Origin: Scalesia atractyloides
Taxonomy: Eukaryota; Streptophyta; Magnoliopsida; Asterales; Asteraceae
Assembly: GCA_947069175.1 (NCBI GenBank)
Contig: CAMTDV010000012.1
Coordinates: 34,318,341-34,382,340 of the forward strand
Length of the DNA stretch: 64,000 nucleotides
Reading direction: 5' to 3'
Part shown: in pieces, positions 23,532-35,384 of the stretch
Layout of the letters: every line of letters starts with the position of its first letter
Position numbering within the stretch: position 1 is the first letter of the stretch
Translations under genes and position numbers: made by a program
Notes under the pieces: generated by a model
What the model was told of the DNA's origin: nothing
Databases searched by the model: none
The model's input: only the letters and a program-made list of their open reading frames with translations

Positions 23532-24244
23532 TGTAGGCCCACCTGCGGATGGTGTTAAACCTATTCCCTGTTCAAACAACACAGACACAAGTGCGGAATC
23601 CAAGTGTGCATGCAACCAAAGCAAAGTAAAGAACACGGGGTAACCAAAGATTCACTATCTTGATAAATGATTGAGAACAAGTACAAACATATACACATAA
23701 TGCTCGTATGACTCAAACAAACTTGCTGTGTTCTTGTGTCTTCGTCTTCACCAGAAAAGCTGAGAGGCTCACTGGACCAACCAACTAACTATACAACCAC
23801 CAACCCTGACTGAGAGGTGCATCTCGCTTATATAGTGTCTGTCTAGACATTCGTACGAAACACGAATCTAGACATACTGAACACACTATTTCACATGAGA
23901 CACAACTTCCAGAATATTTGGTACGAGTCAACTGTTTCGTACGAAATACTTAATTCATACGAAATACTCATTGATTCGTACGAAACATGTGATTCGTACG
24001 AATCCTCTGACTCGCACAGAATCCTTATTCTTGGAGAATGTGTGCAGACATGACGTTTACAAGACTCAACGGTATGCACACATGCAACCGATTAACACAG
24101 ACAAGCTAAGATGTCGTACTAGATCAAGATAGAAGGATATCTCGATCTATTCGACACGACCAAGCCTATACAGACACTTGAGCAAAGACTGTACAATTAC
24201 AACTGTAATTAAGAACAAGCGACAGACACAAAACTGTATCAACA
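23532..24244 (-). repeat. C2 3' LTR
   Basis: Plus-strand ends are TGTAGGCCC and TATCAACA. The LTR holds four perfect TTCGTACGAA palindromes (23850, 23936, 23975 and 23993) and a reverse TATA box near 23826-23835. It is 33 bp longer than the other LTR because of small indels. Confidence 0.9.
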
Positions 24245-24254
24245 AACTCCCCCT
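24245..24254 (-). promoter_or_regulatory. C2 polypurine tract
   Basis: On the minus strand AGGGGGAGTT immediately precedes TGTTGATAC, the first bases of the 3' LTR. Confidence 0.85.
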
Positions 24255-25970
24255 TGGATGTTGCTTGGTCTTCGGTCTTTGGTCTTCATATGTTGGTCTT
24301 CACATTGAATGGTTTGGAGTATCAATAAACTCCCCCTGAAGATCTGCTATTTATTGATAGATATGCTATCCAATGATTAGAGCATCAGGTCTTCGAACTT
24401 CTAAGAAACTTCAAATCTTTCTTGTTTTCTCTTTTGACTTGTCAGACTTCTTCGTTGCTGGTCTTTGTTCATGTTCTTTTTGTATCAATCTGTACTCATA
24501 AATCAATATAATTAGAACACAACTATCTCAGAGAATACACACGAAAGACTTATCATAAATTCTTTGTATGATTGTATTCCCTGAACGAGATACACACACT
24601 CGTATGAATTCCAGCAGCAGATTTGAGAAAAACAAGTGACCAAGTCAAATCAAATGACTAGGTTCATTCGTATGAGATACACGCACTCAAACGACTTTTA
24701 GATTTTGGATTTCTTTGATGAGTTACTTGTTGCAAGATATACTTTATGAAGTTGCGATATCAAACAAAAGGTTCTTTGGCGTATCTTGGTAAAAAACTTT
24801 CGAGTATCAACTTTGGCTAACTTTTAAAAAGTAATTACATAAGCAACTAAGTAAACTGGACATAAAATCAAAATATACAGATAAACTATATATCTACTGA
24901 ACAATCTTTTTCGAGTTTCAAGGTAAAGGAATCATACCAGCATTTTAATCTTTGTTAAAAACAATATTTGGTTTAAACTTCAAAATTAAATAGATAAGTA
25001 TTCAACTATGATTATTGTATTGTTGTCCACATAAGCTCAGACTTATCAGATGTAATCATGATTAGAAGATATGATTAAGGTATGAATTATACTTACTAGC
25101 CAGTGTTCAACCACATCACGACACATTCTCGTATCAAGATATGCACGAGAGAAAATCTTACCAGTGAGTATGCTGCTTTATCATCTGTTTTGACGTATAT
25201 GAATGATGTGAGATACTCACTTATTTTGATTGAAAACAAGCCCTTTGTGATTTAATCACTTATTGATGAGGAACGCATCCAGGGCACAGGAGTAAGTCCG
25301 TGAACAGGTTAGTACCATCGTACCGACAAAAGACGAACTTAGCTCCCGCATAAAGCTGTGATATTTTATCACTTATTTTGGGGATGTGAATATTTTTATC
25401 ACTTATTTGATGGTCGTATGCAGTATGTACACGTATGTATGATATCATGGAAGTTCTAGACTTGCGCCACCGTTATTTTTCGGCAAAAGATTCAACCATG
25501 ATACCCAGATGATAAGCAGGCATAAAGACCGTATATCTCAGAACCTCGGCACTTTATCAAACGAAATTTCGGTACCAAGACCATATGCCAATGAATGGTT
25601 CCCACCTGCGTTCTGTTTGTTAGGTTTATATCAACCTGAACATTTTAGTCTGATTGTGAGCCTACCGATACATCATAAGTAAAAGCTACTATCAATCTTC
25701 TTTCTATGCTTTTAACCATTTTGACAGATTTACTGGTGTATTTCATCATCTTCAACTTATCCAAGAAACTCATTTTTTTATTTTTCTATTGTTTTTGTGT
25801 TTTTTCTGAAATTTTCTCCCCCTTAAACAAAGAAGGTAAATAAAAGACATATTTTTGTATCTTCTTAAACTTACTCCCCCTAAAATATAAAACTGAAAAT
25901 CTTTTTGTAGTTTTAGATTTTTAGAAAAGGATATACAGAAATAGTTAGCCATGGTTGAGTTACTCGGGTT
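24255..25970 (-). other. C2 3' untranslated region
   Basis: About 1.7 kb between RNase H and the 3' LTR shows no protein homology. It contains a decoy purine tract plus LTR-start mimic at 24320-24337, other CCCCC-rich spots (25816 and 25872), and four CACTTATT copies between 25215 and 25412. SIRE relatives can carry an extra ORF here; none is visible. Confidence 0.6.
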
Positions 25971-26645
25971 TCATCTTAATGCCATTGACCAAAAGTAGAT
26001 AATCAAAACGTGATTTATCAAAAGCTTTGGTAAAAAGGTCGGCACGTTGGTGATCAGTGTGGATTTTAACAACATTGATAAGTTTCTTTTCATAACAATC
26101 TCGTATGAAATGATACTTATCTCAATGTGTTTTGTTTTTGAGTGCTGTACAGGATTCCGAGTGATCTGTAAAGCAACTTCATTATAAAAAAAATAGGGTA
26201 GTAAGAAATTCAAAACCATAGTCGCGCATTTCTGTTGAATCCATAGAACTTGAGAGCAGCAACTAGAAGCTGAAATATACTCAGCCTCACATGTGGATGT
26301 AGCTACACAAGTCTGCTTTTTGCATTGCCACGTGACTAGGCGATTTCCCAAGAACTGACATCCTGCTGTTGTTAACTTTGCATCGATTTTGCAGCCGCCA
26401 TGATCAGAATCACTGAATGCTGTCAGATCAAAGTTATCATCCTTAGGGTAGCATAGACCAGTGTCAGGGCGACCCTTTAGATAACGAAAGATCCTTTTCA
26501 CAGCCATCAAGTGCGAAACCTTCGGACTAGATTGATAGCGCGCCAGAAGACATGTTGGGTACATAATGTCGGGTCTTGAAGTAGTAAGGTACATGAGAGA
26601 TCCGATCATAGCACGATAGAGAGATGGTTCTACATGTTCACTCAT
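25971..26645 (-). pseudogene. rh: C2 RNase H domain
   Basis: An open stretch of 224 codons on the minus strand starts with YRAMIGSLMYLTTSRPDIMYP and carries AFSDSDHGGC (catalytic Asp), GCQFLGNRLVTWQCKKQ and STCEAEYISASSCCSQVLWIQQ (catalytic Glu), which are landmarks of Copia RNase H. The last Asp region (HIEI) is frameshifted, and the tail is not in frame with a normal end. It abuts the RT segment with a 4-nt overlap and a frame change. Confidence 0.88.
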
Positions 26646-27550
26646 TCCGTCTGGATAATCCCATGATTTTGAGCTAATGGAGTTCCCAAGGGTTTTGAGT
26701 CATCTATCTGAAATCTCTTGAGAATATCTCTGACGTACTTGGTTTGATGGATAAAAATCCCTTCCTTTGATTGCTGAACCTGCAAACCTAAAAAGAAAGT
26801 CATTTCTCCCATTGCGCTCATCTCAAACTTCTCCTGCATAACCTGTTCGAATTCTTTACACATTCGAGTGTTAGTAGACCCAAATATAATATCATCAACA
26901 TAAACCTGTACGAGCAGCAAGTCCTCATCCCGTTCCTTGATGAAGAGAGTACAGTCGATCAGGCCTCGTCGAAAACTGTTCTTCAACAGATAGGTAGACA
27001 ACGTTTCATACCAAGCCCTCGGAGCTTGATGAAGACCATATAACGCCTTGTTGAGAAGCCAAACCTTGTCAGGATGGAGAGGATCTTCAAAACCTGGCGG
27101 TTGCTCAACATATACTTCCTCTTCTACCACACCATGAGAAATGCATTCTTCACATCCATCGATAAACAGGTGAACTTCTTGAAGTACGCATAAGCCAAAA
27201 AGATTCTTATGGCCTCAAGTTGTGCAACCGTGCATAAACTTCATTTTAATCATTGCCTTCGACCTGATTAAAACTTGAACAACCAATCGCGCTTTATTTC
27301 TTACAACAACACCTCGGTTATCCTTCTTGCACTTGTACACCCATCGTGTACCAATCTTCTTGTAGTTATCAGGCCTGTCAACCAATTTCCAGACGCCTAA
27401 CTTCTGAAACTGCTGAAGTTCTTCCTGCATGGCTTCAACCCACGAGTCTTCTTTCATTGCCTCATTCCAAGATTTTGGTTCTACTTGGCACACATAGCAG
27501 GCAAAAGACCAATCATTCTGCTCCCCTGATTCTCTGATTTCCGAATACAA
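26642..27550 (-). pseudogene. rt: C2 reverse transcriptase domain
   Basis: The minus strand encodes SWNEAMKEDSWVEAMQEEL and GTRWVYKCKKDNRGVV (27550-27215), then after a frame break VEEEVYVEQPPGFED, LNKALYGLHQAPRAWY, the catalytic YVDDIIFGS (YVDD at 26891-26902) and KFEMSAMGEMTFFLGLQV. These are RVT_2-type Copia RT motifs in order. A deletion or frame change near 27130-27250 removes part of the fingers (the DVKSAFLNG region is degraded). Confidence 0.9.
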
Positions 27551-28830
27551 TCCAGCATTTGGTTGTTTTGAAGCTGATTACGAGTCTGCACACCACTCTG
27601 GACATCTCCAATAATATTCTGCTGAGGATGGATATTATGAATACGAGTTTCTGGCACATCAGGAACTCGAGAATTTATAACCAAATTGTTGATATTCAGA
27701 TCAATAGTTAAATCGAGAGCTGGATGTGATGAGGATGTAGATGCATGACCTTCTGTCGTCCCTTGCGGTTGAATATTTGACGTACCATCTGAAAATCCAG
27801 GAACAGTACCAGAGGTAGCTTCATTCGCATCTTGAAACTCATCGTCTTCTGATGAAACATTATAATCCGCAACGTCTTCGAATTCCTCATTTTGAACAAG
27901 ATTGTTAACCGAAGTCGATACTCGAGGGTCAACAATAATTGGTCGAACTAATGACGAGTATACTGCAGTATCACTTTCCAATAACATCTGAGCAGTAGCT
28001 GTTGCATCATCAAAAGTTGGCAGATTAAAGGAGTCAAACAGCCCATCGTAGTCAAACATCCAAGGAGCACCCGGAGCTCTAACCGCTTCTGTATATCTCT
28101 GAACCTTGACTTCACCCCATTCTTCAATCTTCTTCGAAGACAAATTCCACACCCGGAAATTAGGAGTAGCATATCCAAGAAAGAAACCTTCGATAGCCTT
28201 GGGACCAAACTTTCCATGTGGGTCGATCATAGTGCATGGAGCTCCAAAAGGTTCTAAGAAAGAAACATCCAGTTTCCTTTTATGTAACAACTCAAAGCAT
28301 GTCTTCCCATGTCTCTTCACCGTCAGAACTCTATTCATCGTGTAGCACGCAGTAGCAACAGCTTCTCCCCAAAATTGAACGGGAAGTTCTGATTCTACTA
28401 ACATGGTTCTTGCAGTTTCAATAAGAGTTCGATTTTTCCTCTCACGACGCCATTTTGTTGTGGAGTGTATCGTGAACTGTACTCATGCAGAATACCCTTT
28501 GAGGAATAGTACTTGTCCGTAACTTGATTCTTGAATTCGTGCCATGTCGCTTCTAATTCTCCTTACTTTCAGATTATACAAATTTTCTAGCATAGTCAGG
28601 AGATTCTTGAGGATAGTAGGAACTTCACTCTTGTGTGCCAACATGCTTACCCATGAGAATTTTGAATAGTCATCAGTAACTACCAGACAATAAGAATCAC
28701 CAAAGTTGTCTTGTGTTTCATAGGTCCAAAGAGGTCCATATGAAGACGTTCTAATGGCATATTTACTGTGTTGATCTTCTTCACGGGATGGGACTTTCTC
28801 GCTTGCTTCCCTTTCTGGCATGATACACAA
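27481..28830 (-). pseudogene. int: C2 integrase core and C-terminal region
   Basis: From 28830 downward the minus strand encodes SYCLVVTDDYSKFSWV (first catalytic Asp region) and KVRRIRSD, then damaged sequence around 28480-28560. From 28404 an open stretch of 307 codons gives LPVQFWGEAVATACYTMNR, EPFGAPCTMI, IEGFFLGYA and an acidic linker to RT. The Copia integrase catalyses DNA strand transfer. The frame is lost at about 28405 and 28560. Confidence 0.88.
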
Positions 28831-29340
28831 ACGTATTGAAGATGAAAATTCTTCACTGGTATACCATTCACTAGATTGTTATATACCAAATAGTTCATTT
28901 TCCTCAGGTGAATGTGTCCCATACGTCTGTGCCAAGAGATTGATTCCTTCTCGTGGCTTTAGAGACAAAACATGTGACTTGTGCAGATGTTGTAATAGCT
29001 TGGCTCATATCGAGAATATACAAATCATTAATTCTTGGAGCCGATAGGAGAATCCATTCCTTGGGGATCTTGAATCCAGGCTTCAGCACATAACATCCGG
29101 CATCATCAAAATGTACCATGAACTTCTTGTCGCAGATTTGAGAAACGCTAAGAAGATTGTGATCAATTTGCCGCTACATAATTGATCTTGTCGAAGCTCA
29201 CAACACCATTGGAGACCATTCTTCTCCAGTGATGTATCCACCTTTGTCACCAGCAAAAGCAACATAACCACCCCTTATGCTTTACACATCATATAGGAGC
29301 CGCAATTCGCCCGTCATGTGCCTTGATGCTCCACTGTCAA
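28680..29340 (-). pseudogene. pr: C2 protease and pre-integrase zinc domain
   Basis: The minus strand carries the protease active site Asp-Ser-Gly at 29330-29338 (context WIVDSGASRHM), then LLSVSQICD and VHFDDAGCYVLKPGF, and the GAG-pre-integrase region MGHIHLRKMNYLV...C.SCQKGKQARKSHP. The last pieces belong to the integrase HHCC module, and LHMDLFGPM begins the catalytic core. Several frame changes occur between 29050 and 29300. Confidence 0.85.
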
Positions 29341-31507
29341 CAATCCAATGACTGTTTACAGTTCCTCCTCTAACACCCTGCACATTGCACAAACAAGATT
29401 AGTTTGAGATGGGGACCCAAGCCTTAGTGGTCTTGGGTCGTCTCTTATCATCGAGAAATGTAATCTCAATTTCTTGATGATTAACAAACTGAGAGACTCC
29501 TTTTGAACCATTACCGGTCTTCTGTTTCCAGGATCCTTGTTTATTACCAGGTTTACTATTATTTACTGATTTAACAGTGTCTGGTTTTATTAACTTTGAA
29601 GATCTTTGATCCTTTTCTGAAGATTCCGATTTTAAAGCTTTCTCAACTGCTTTTACTTGTTTACGTTTTGGTTTCTTTTGATCTTTAATAACTCGTTTAT
29701 CTTGTGTCAGAGAAAAAGATTTACGTTTGCAAGTTGGTTCATGAGGAATTTTCTCTATACATCTTGATTTGGCTAGATTTTGACAATCCTTTATAATGTG
29801 GCCAAATTCTCCACATTTGAAACATGTTCTCCTCTCAACAAAACTAGGAGATCGTGTTTCTCGGCTTGATGTTGAACTTGTGGTCTTGAGGTACTGGGTT
29901 CATTACATCCATCAGTGTGTTGGGTGTAATTGTTTTGACTATTTCTTTTCAAAATCTTAACTTTCTTTACAAAATTAAAATTAGATTTTCCTTGAAAAGT
30001 TTCGACTTTATCGGTACCCTTAGAACTCACAAATTTAATAGTTTTAGCCTTTTTCTGTGATGAGAGCCTTTTGCTTCAACCTTCGGTTGAGAAACTGTAG
30101 ACTTTTCAACTTGCTTCCACTGTTTTTCTGTTGAAGCGGATAATGGTTGTGATTTGGTGGACTTTTTCTTCTCTGAAGGTTTGGTTGTTGACTTTTCAAA
30201 AACCTGATTTATAGAGATTGGATTTACGTTTTTAATTGGAAAATCTTTGTTTGAATAGCTTTTCTTATCTCCAACCAAAGTATACAACACATTATCTGCT
30301 TCATCTGTCGAAACTTGTGTCTTGACCATTTCTTAGGAACGGCCTCTTGATTCTCAACAGATTGAGTACTAGGAGTAGCAGAAGATTCTACTCTTTTCCT
30401 TTCATCAAGAGGCTGATCCTGCTCATCATTTCTTGATTCATCATCTGATGTATCATCCTCTTCTTCATCAGATGATGAACTTTCTGGCTTGCTTCGTTCT
30501 TGAGAGGAATTGCCTAGTTTGAACCCTAACCCTGCTGCGAATTCTAGGATTCAAAGGTATAGAGGGTTCAAAACGAGGCATCTCCTCTTTATCAGCCATT
30601 TTGGTAAAGTTGTGTTTCATTGGGGATGGACACGACTTATACCCTATGCATTGAGTATCTCCCTTTAGTTTTTGAACTTCAATAATATGATCAAGCACAT
30701 ATTTGGGGGTTAGAATAACTTTCCAATTTGCGTTTGATCGAATCATATTCGCATTTGGCGATGGCTAACTCTTTCTTTGTTTCTTCTAGGAGATTAATGT
30801 AGTTATTAATTCCTGTCTGTTTATTCAAAATGTTTTTGTCAATTCAGAAACACTTTTCTTAAGGGTTTCTATTACAGATTTGAATTCTTTTTCATTTCTA
30901 GTTAGCGCCAAGTTCGCCTCTTTGCATTTTGATAATTCAACAACTAAATTCTGATTATGACTGTTGACGGTTTCATATTTTATTTTCAACTCAACACAGT
31001 CATTGCAAACAGTAGGAGGGTCGGAATTTACCTGTTTTGAAGAACCTTCAACATTTGCCATAAAGGCAGTGTGATGAGGAAAAACTGCACCATCTGTAGA
31101 GAGTTCCTTTGTCTCTTTTTCCGCAGCTTCTGCATTCCTCGTCATACCTAGCTTTTCACCTTTTAACAACTCAGCTTCACTCAGCAACTTTTGAACCTCA
31201 GCATCACTTCCTTTCTTCTCACTAGAATCAGATCCATAACCATATGAACTTGAACATTCTTCATCAGAACTACCAGCATCCCCAGATGTATCATCATTAT
31301 TTGGAGTATTGATGCTGTGATCATGCTTGATTCGATCCACGATCCTCGCATAGCATGCAGTTCTTCCGTTGTTCTCAGTTCCCAACTGTACTGACCAATC
31401 GCATCCTTCATCAGACTGAACTACCAAAGCTCTGTGCGTGTTTAAGGTCCTGATTGATTGGTATTGTTAGAGTTGCCAACAACTACTATTCTTCTTTCGT
31501 TGTTGTA
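29341..31507 (-). pseudogene. C2 gag/pol spacer with second zinc knuckle
   Basis: A lysine/serine-rich, coiled-coil-prone region on the minus strand links gag to protease. Pieces with good coding signal are 30825-31427, 30468-30746, 30027-30329 and 29791-30030, in different frames. A second CX2CX4HX4C knuckle (CFKCGEFGHIIKDC) is at 29784-29825. This long spacer is a known trait of Asteraceae SIRE-like polyproteins (family knowledge). No enzyme domain is present. Confidence 0.75.
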
Positions 31508-33018
31508 CTATGCTGTGTTGGATGCTTGAGAATGATTTCGAAAGGGGTTGTGATTTCCTTCCTTGCTGGGTCTTGTGCATTCCCGCTTGAAGTGACCTCT
31601 TTCTCCACAGTTGAAGCAAGTGACGGCGGTTTTGTCAAAGCCGTATTTTGTATCCTTCTTGCTTTCCAAACTGGTTCTCCCTGTTCTTCTCATGTAATCT
31701 TTTGCTCTTCTCATAGCGCTTGCAAATGCCCACTTGATGTCCATCAGCTCCATTTCATCTCGGTCAATTTGTTCATAGTCTTCGTTTGTCAAATTGATGT
31801 TCCCTATTTGACCTGCAACTAAACCACAATACGCACTGACCATGGTATTTAGAAGTTCCGAATGTTCCTGTGCAACTTCTACGTTGAGTTTGGAGAGATT
31901 TGACGTGTCAAGTTTGACAGTGTTGGGATTTGCAGATTGACTGTTGCTTCCATAGAAAGCTTGTTAAGGAGCTTGCTGTGGAGCTTTATGCGCTAAATCC
32001 CTTGGCTGTGGAAGGAAGGCTTTCAGATCAAAAGCTTGTCCATAGGTTTGATACTCGAACCTGTAGATTGACTTGATTGAACTGGTTGTGGTAGAAAAGG
32101 GTTCACGTTTGACACAAACGCGGTCTGCAGCTTCGGTTGCTGACTTGAGCTTGTACCTGTATTTATACCTCCAAAATACATTTCAGGGTTTTGTGGAGCA
32201 GAGACTCGTTGTGCCTTCCAGAGTTCTTCTTCATTCTTGTTCTCCAGTTTCTGCACAAATTCATAAATACTTATTGAGTCCAAAACACCTGTATGTTTTA
32301 ATAGATCAATAAATTGACCCCATTTTGGTGGTAAACCATCAGCAAATCGCATCACAATTTCTTGTGGTGCTGCTAACACTTTATACGAGTACATTTCGTT
32401 GAGAAGATGATAAAACCGAGTGGTCATATCATTCAAGGTTTCATCTCCATGAACATGAAACCTTCAAACTCTTTCTTGAGCAGATAATGCCGAATCTTCC
32501 TGGTAGCAGCGTTACCTTCACCTCTTGCTTCCAAAGTGTCCCACAAATTTTTCGTTGTAGTACAATACACAAACTGATGATAAATGTCTTTATGAAGAGC
32601 TTGTGTGAGGATAGCAAATGCCTTTTTCTCTAGATCATAAGCTTTCTTGTCACTTTCGTCTAGATTGGCCAATGAGGTTGGATTTGATCCAGCTTATTCA
32701 AGTGATTCCTTGTAGGGGGTAGTGAAACACGTCCAATTCTGTTTTCTGTCCAAGAACGTATGTATGAAAACGACTTTTCCAGGAAGGATAATCGTTCATA
32801 TGATTTAGCTTGGGCGGACGGTTGTTACTCCCTGTTTCACTTTCGCTCATTAATAGAGTTTTTATGCTTTGATTCTGATTCGCAACACATGCCCATTGAT
32901 TTGCAGAGATCATTGCTGTATGTTGAGGCATCAAAGATTTTACCCATGATGTTGCGGAGCTTTGCGAAGACTCCTGATTTGAGCTTGAACAACTCCAATC
33001 CCACGGGTTAGAACTCAT
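31508..33018 (-). pseudogene. gag: C2 gag
   Basis: The minus-strand ATG at 33018 starts MSSNPWDW. It is followed by the Copia gag core: LNHMNDYPSWKSRF, then in another frame LDESDKKAYDLEKKAFAILTQAL, LWDTLEARGEG and RHYLLKKEFEGF, then MTTRFYHLLNEMYS and the knuckle CFNCGERGHFKREC at 31577-31618. It would form the particle shell. Frame breaks lie near 32690, 32435 and 31850-32020. It starts about 690 bases downstream of the primer site. Confidence 0.88.
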
Positions 33019-33706
33019 TATATTTTCTTGTTTTATGAAAATTTAAAGGTTTAAAATTTCAGAATTATAATTACCTTTTAAAAATTCACAGATCTGAAAA
33101 TATGACAAATTCTGAAAATCACAAAGCTTTGGAAAACACGAAAAACAAACAATAACAAAAGTTACTTGTACGAACCAAGTTCGTGAGGGAAAGAACAACT
33201 CTTTCGTGCGAAACAAGGATGTTTCATGCAAGACAGTTGTTTCGAGCGAATCAGAATATTCGTGCGGATGAGATTTTTCATACGAATCAACTCAGTCGCA
33301 CAAACTGTTTTGTTCAGCGTTTTTCAGAGGAATCTTTTCAGAAATGGTTTGTTGAGAAATTTCCTTTCTTGTGTAGACCTGCTTTTTCGAAAATACATGT
33401 TGTCTTACCCACTTTTAGTTAAAACATAGAATTTTAACAGTCAATCAGTCCAAGTCCAGATCCAAGTCAGAAAATGTCAACCCTACAAAAACTAATTAGA
33501 TTCAAATTTTTGCAGATTTCTTCTTCAAGGGTGTTCTTCAGAAAAATTTTACCATAAAATTTTCTGCATGCAGCAGATATTAACCAAGTTTTAAGTTAGT
33601 TTAATATCCAAAACTTAAGTTTTCTGCTGGAGGCTCAAGAACACTTCAGAAATCTATAAACTAGCTCAGATACACTAAGCCCGGTTTTAAACAAGGAAAG
33701 AGCCAA
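33019..33706 (-). other. C2 leader
   Basis: Non-coding leader between primer site and gag. It contains several degenerate TTCGTRCGAA-like motifs at 33175-33300, related to the palindromes in the LTR. Confidence 0.6.
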
Positions 33707-33719
33707 GGCTCTGATACCA
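33707..33719 (-). promoter_or_regulatory. C2 primer binding site (tRNA-iMet)
   Basis: The minus strand reads TGGTATCAGAGCC two bases after the 5' LTR end (at 33722), which fixes the minus orientation of the element. Confidence 0.92.
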
Positions 33720-33721
33720 CT

Positions 33722-34401
33722 TGTAGGCCCACCTACGGATGGTGTTAAACCTATTCCTTGTTCAAACAACACACACACAAGTGCGGAATCCAAGTGTGCA
33801 TGCAACCAAAGCAAAGTAAAGAACACGAGGTAACCAAAGATAAATGATTGAGAACAAGTACAAACATATACACACAATGCTCGTATGACTCAAACAAACT
33901 TGTTGTGTTCTTGTGTCTTCGTCTTCACCAGAAAAGCTGAGAGGCTCACTGGACCAACCAACTAACTATACAACCACCAACCCTGACTGAGAGGTGCATG
34001 TCTGCTTATATAGTGTCTGTCTAGACATTCATACGAAACACGAATCTAGACATACCGAACACACTATTTCACACGAGACACAACTTCCAGAATATTTGGT
34101 ACGAGTCAACTGTTTCGTACGAAATACTCATTGATTCGTACGAAACATATGATTCGTACGAATCCTCTGACTCGCACAAAATCCTTATTCTTGGAGAACA
34201 TGTGCAGACATGACGTTTACAAGACTCAACGGTATGCACACATGCAACCGATTAACACAGACAAGTTAAGATGTCGTACTAGATCAAGATAGAAGGATAT
34301 CTCAATCTATTCACGACCAAGCCTATACAGACACTTGAGCAAAGACCGTACAATTACAACTGTAATTAAGAACAAGCGACAGACCCAAAACTGTATCAAC
34401 A
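33722..34401 (-). repeat. C2 5' LTR
   Basis: It is 680 bp and nearly identical to 23532-24244 apart from indels. It has three perfect TTCGTACGAA palindromes (34114, 34135 and 34153) plus degenerate copies. A reverse TATA box is near 34003-34012, so the palindromes lie in U3, upstream of the promoter. Confidence 0.92.
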
Positions 34402-34406
34402 CCTTG
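34402..34406 (+). other. Target-site duplication CCTTG (right)
   Basis: Matches 23527-23531. Confidence 0.9.
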
Positions 34407-34559
34407 TGGTACTTTTGTTTCCAAATCATGTACTTGAACCGTCAGCAATGACATGAAAATTTACTTTCTAAATACTTGTCATAATTAGTGGTTGTGATGT
34501 CTCTTACAATCTCGTTTTCATCTCACTCCGATATTTCAACCATCGGTTGGGGTGTGACA

Positions 34560-35384
34560 CTCCAACCTAGTTCCACTACCTCACTTAATTGATGTATTAG
34601 ATCATCTTCATATTACTACATCTCAAAACAATTTCCAACAAAGGGACAAAGCCACATCACGTCCCCAAACACTTTCCATGTTCAGGATGCACGCATCTAG
34701 CTAGCTCACTTGGTTGTTTTTAGATCTAGTATTTTATGTTCTTATGTTCCATGACCATCCGAATCATCCTTGTGATGGTTTTTGTATTGGTGAACGTTCG
34801 GGTTAGTGGATTTATCCAACCCATGCATGATCATACTTGACTAACCTAATAATTGTACTACAAACAAAAACATAAATATATATATATATACATATTTATA
34901 AATTAACCGAACCTAAGACACTAACAAATCCATGGTTTGATGGCAAGAGGAACATGTTTAAAAATATCTTGATGTGAACTTCTCGTAATTTTGGACTTCC
35001 AATAGGCAAACATGCGCCTATGAAGAACACTACACTATGGTGTCCAAATTCGGGAATTTTGTCAAGTTAAGTTTTATGTATTTTGATACTAAGTAATCAT
35101 CTTGCATTTTACATTCCGATTCCAAACTCCGTCGAAATCATATGCCTCGTATATCCTTGTAAGATAACTCGGCGCTCTCTCTCAACTCTTAAGCGCATCA
35201 ACTCACGTATTGCGGGAATTTACTATGCAAATCGTGAGTGTACTTGATCCCATTTACCGTTTTTCACACTTTGGGTGCTACATCTACACAAAATACAAAT
35301 CACATATTCACGATTAAACTTATTCTTATAAACACTTTATCTGTTAAACACATGATACTGATATACTCTCGATATTACATGCTA
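34560..35384 (+). repeat. Second G3-family LTR fragment
   Basis: It is collinear with about 22466-23110 of the G3 LTR (shared block 'aacaatttccaacaaagggacaa' and the cgtcccc region) but diverged. It starts abruptly in mid-LTR right after the CA end of the first G3 LTR, without a primer site, and ends at the junction with a Copia tail. Confidence 0.7.

Larger units (their letters stand above)
23532..34401 (-). mobile_element. C2: full-length Ty1/Copia retrotransposon, SIRE/Tork-like
   Basis: This 10.9-kb element on the minus strand has LTRs of 680-713 bp (TGTTGATACAG...GGGCCTACA), a primer site for initiator tRNA-Met, a very long gag region, protease, integrase, RT and RNase H in Copia order, and a purine tract next to the 3' LTR. 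A CCTTG duplication flanks it. The long gag part with two zinc knuckles and the motifs KFEMSAMGE and STCEAEYIS match the style of the SIRE/Tork group; the lineage is not resolved. Frame breaks throughout make it non-autonomous. It inserted into a G3 LTR. Confidence 0.9.
21584..34559 (+). repeat. G3 3' LTR, split by Copia C2
   Basis: It starts TGTAATGCTCCGCATTTT after a purine tract and ends GGTTGGGGTGTGACA at 34559. The LTR proper is 21584-23531 plus 34407-34559, about 2.1 kb without the Copia insert and one copy of its CCTTG duplication. The sequence reads through cleanly across the insertion point. Confidence 0.75.

Noticed and set aside
24245..25970. An envelope-like ORF in C2 after RNase H, as in some SIRE elements
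   Set aside because: No open frame above about 62 codons and no signal peptide or membrane segment found.
30825..31427. A separate host gene with acidic Ser-rich protein
   Set aside because: It lies between the C2 gag knuckle and protease on the same strand and fits the long gag/pol spacer of this Copia group.
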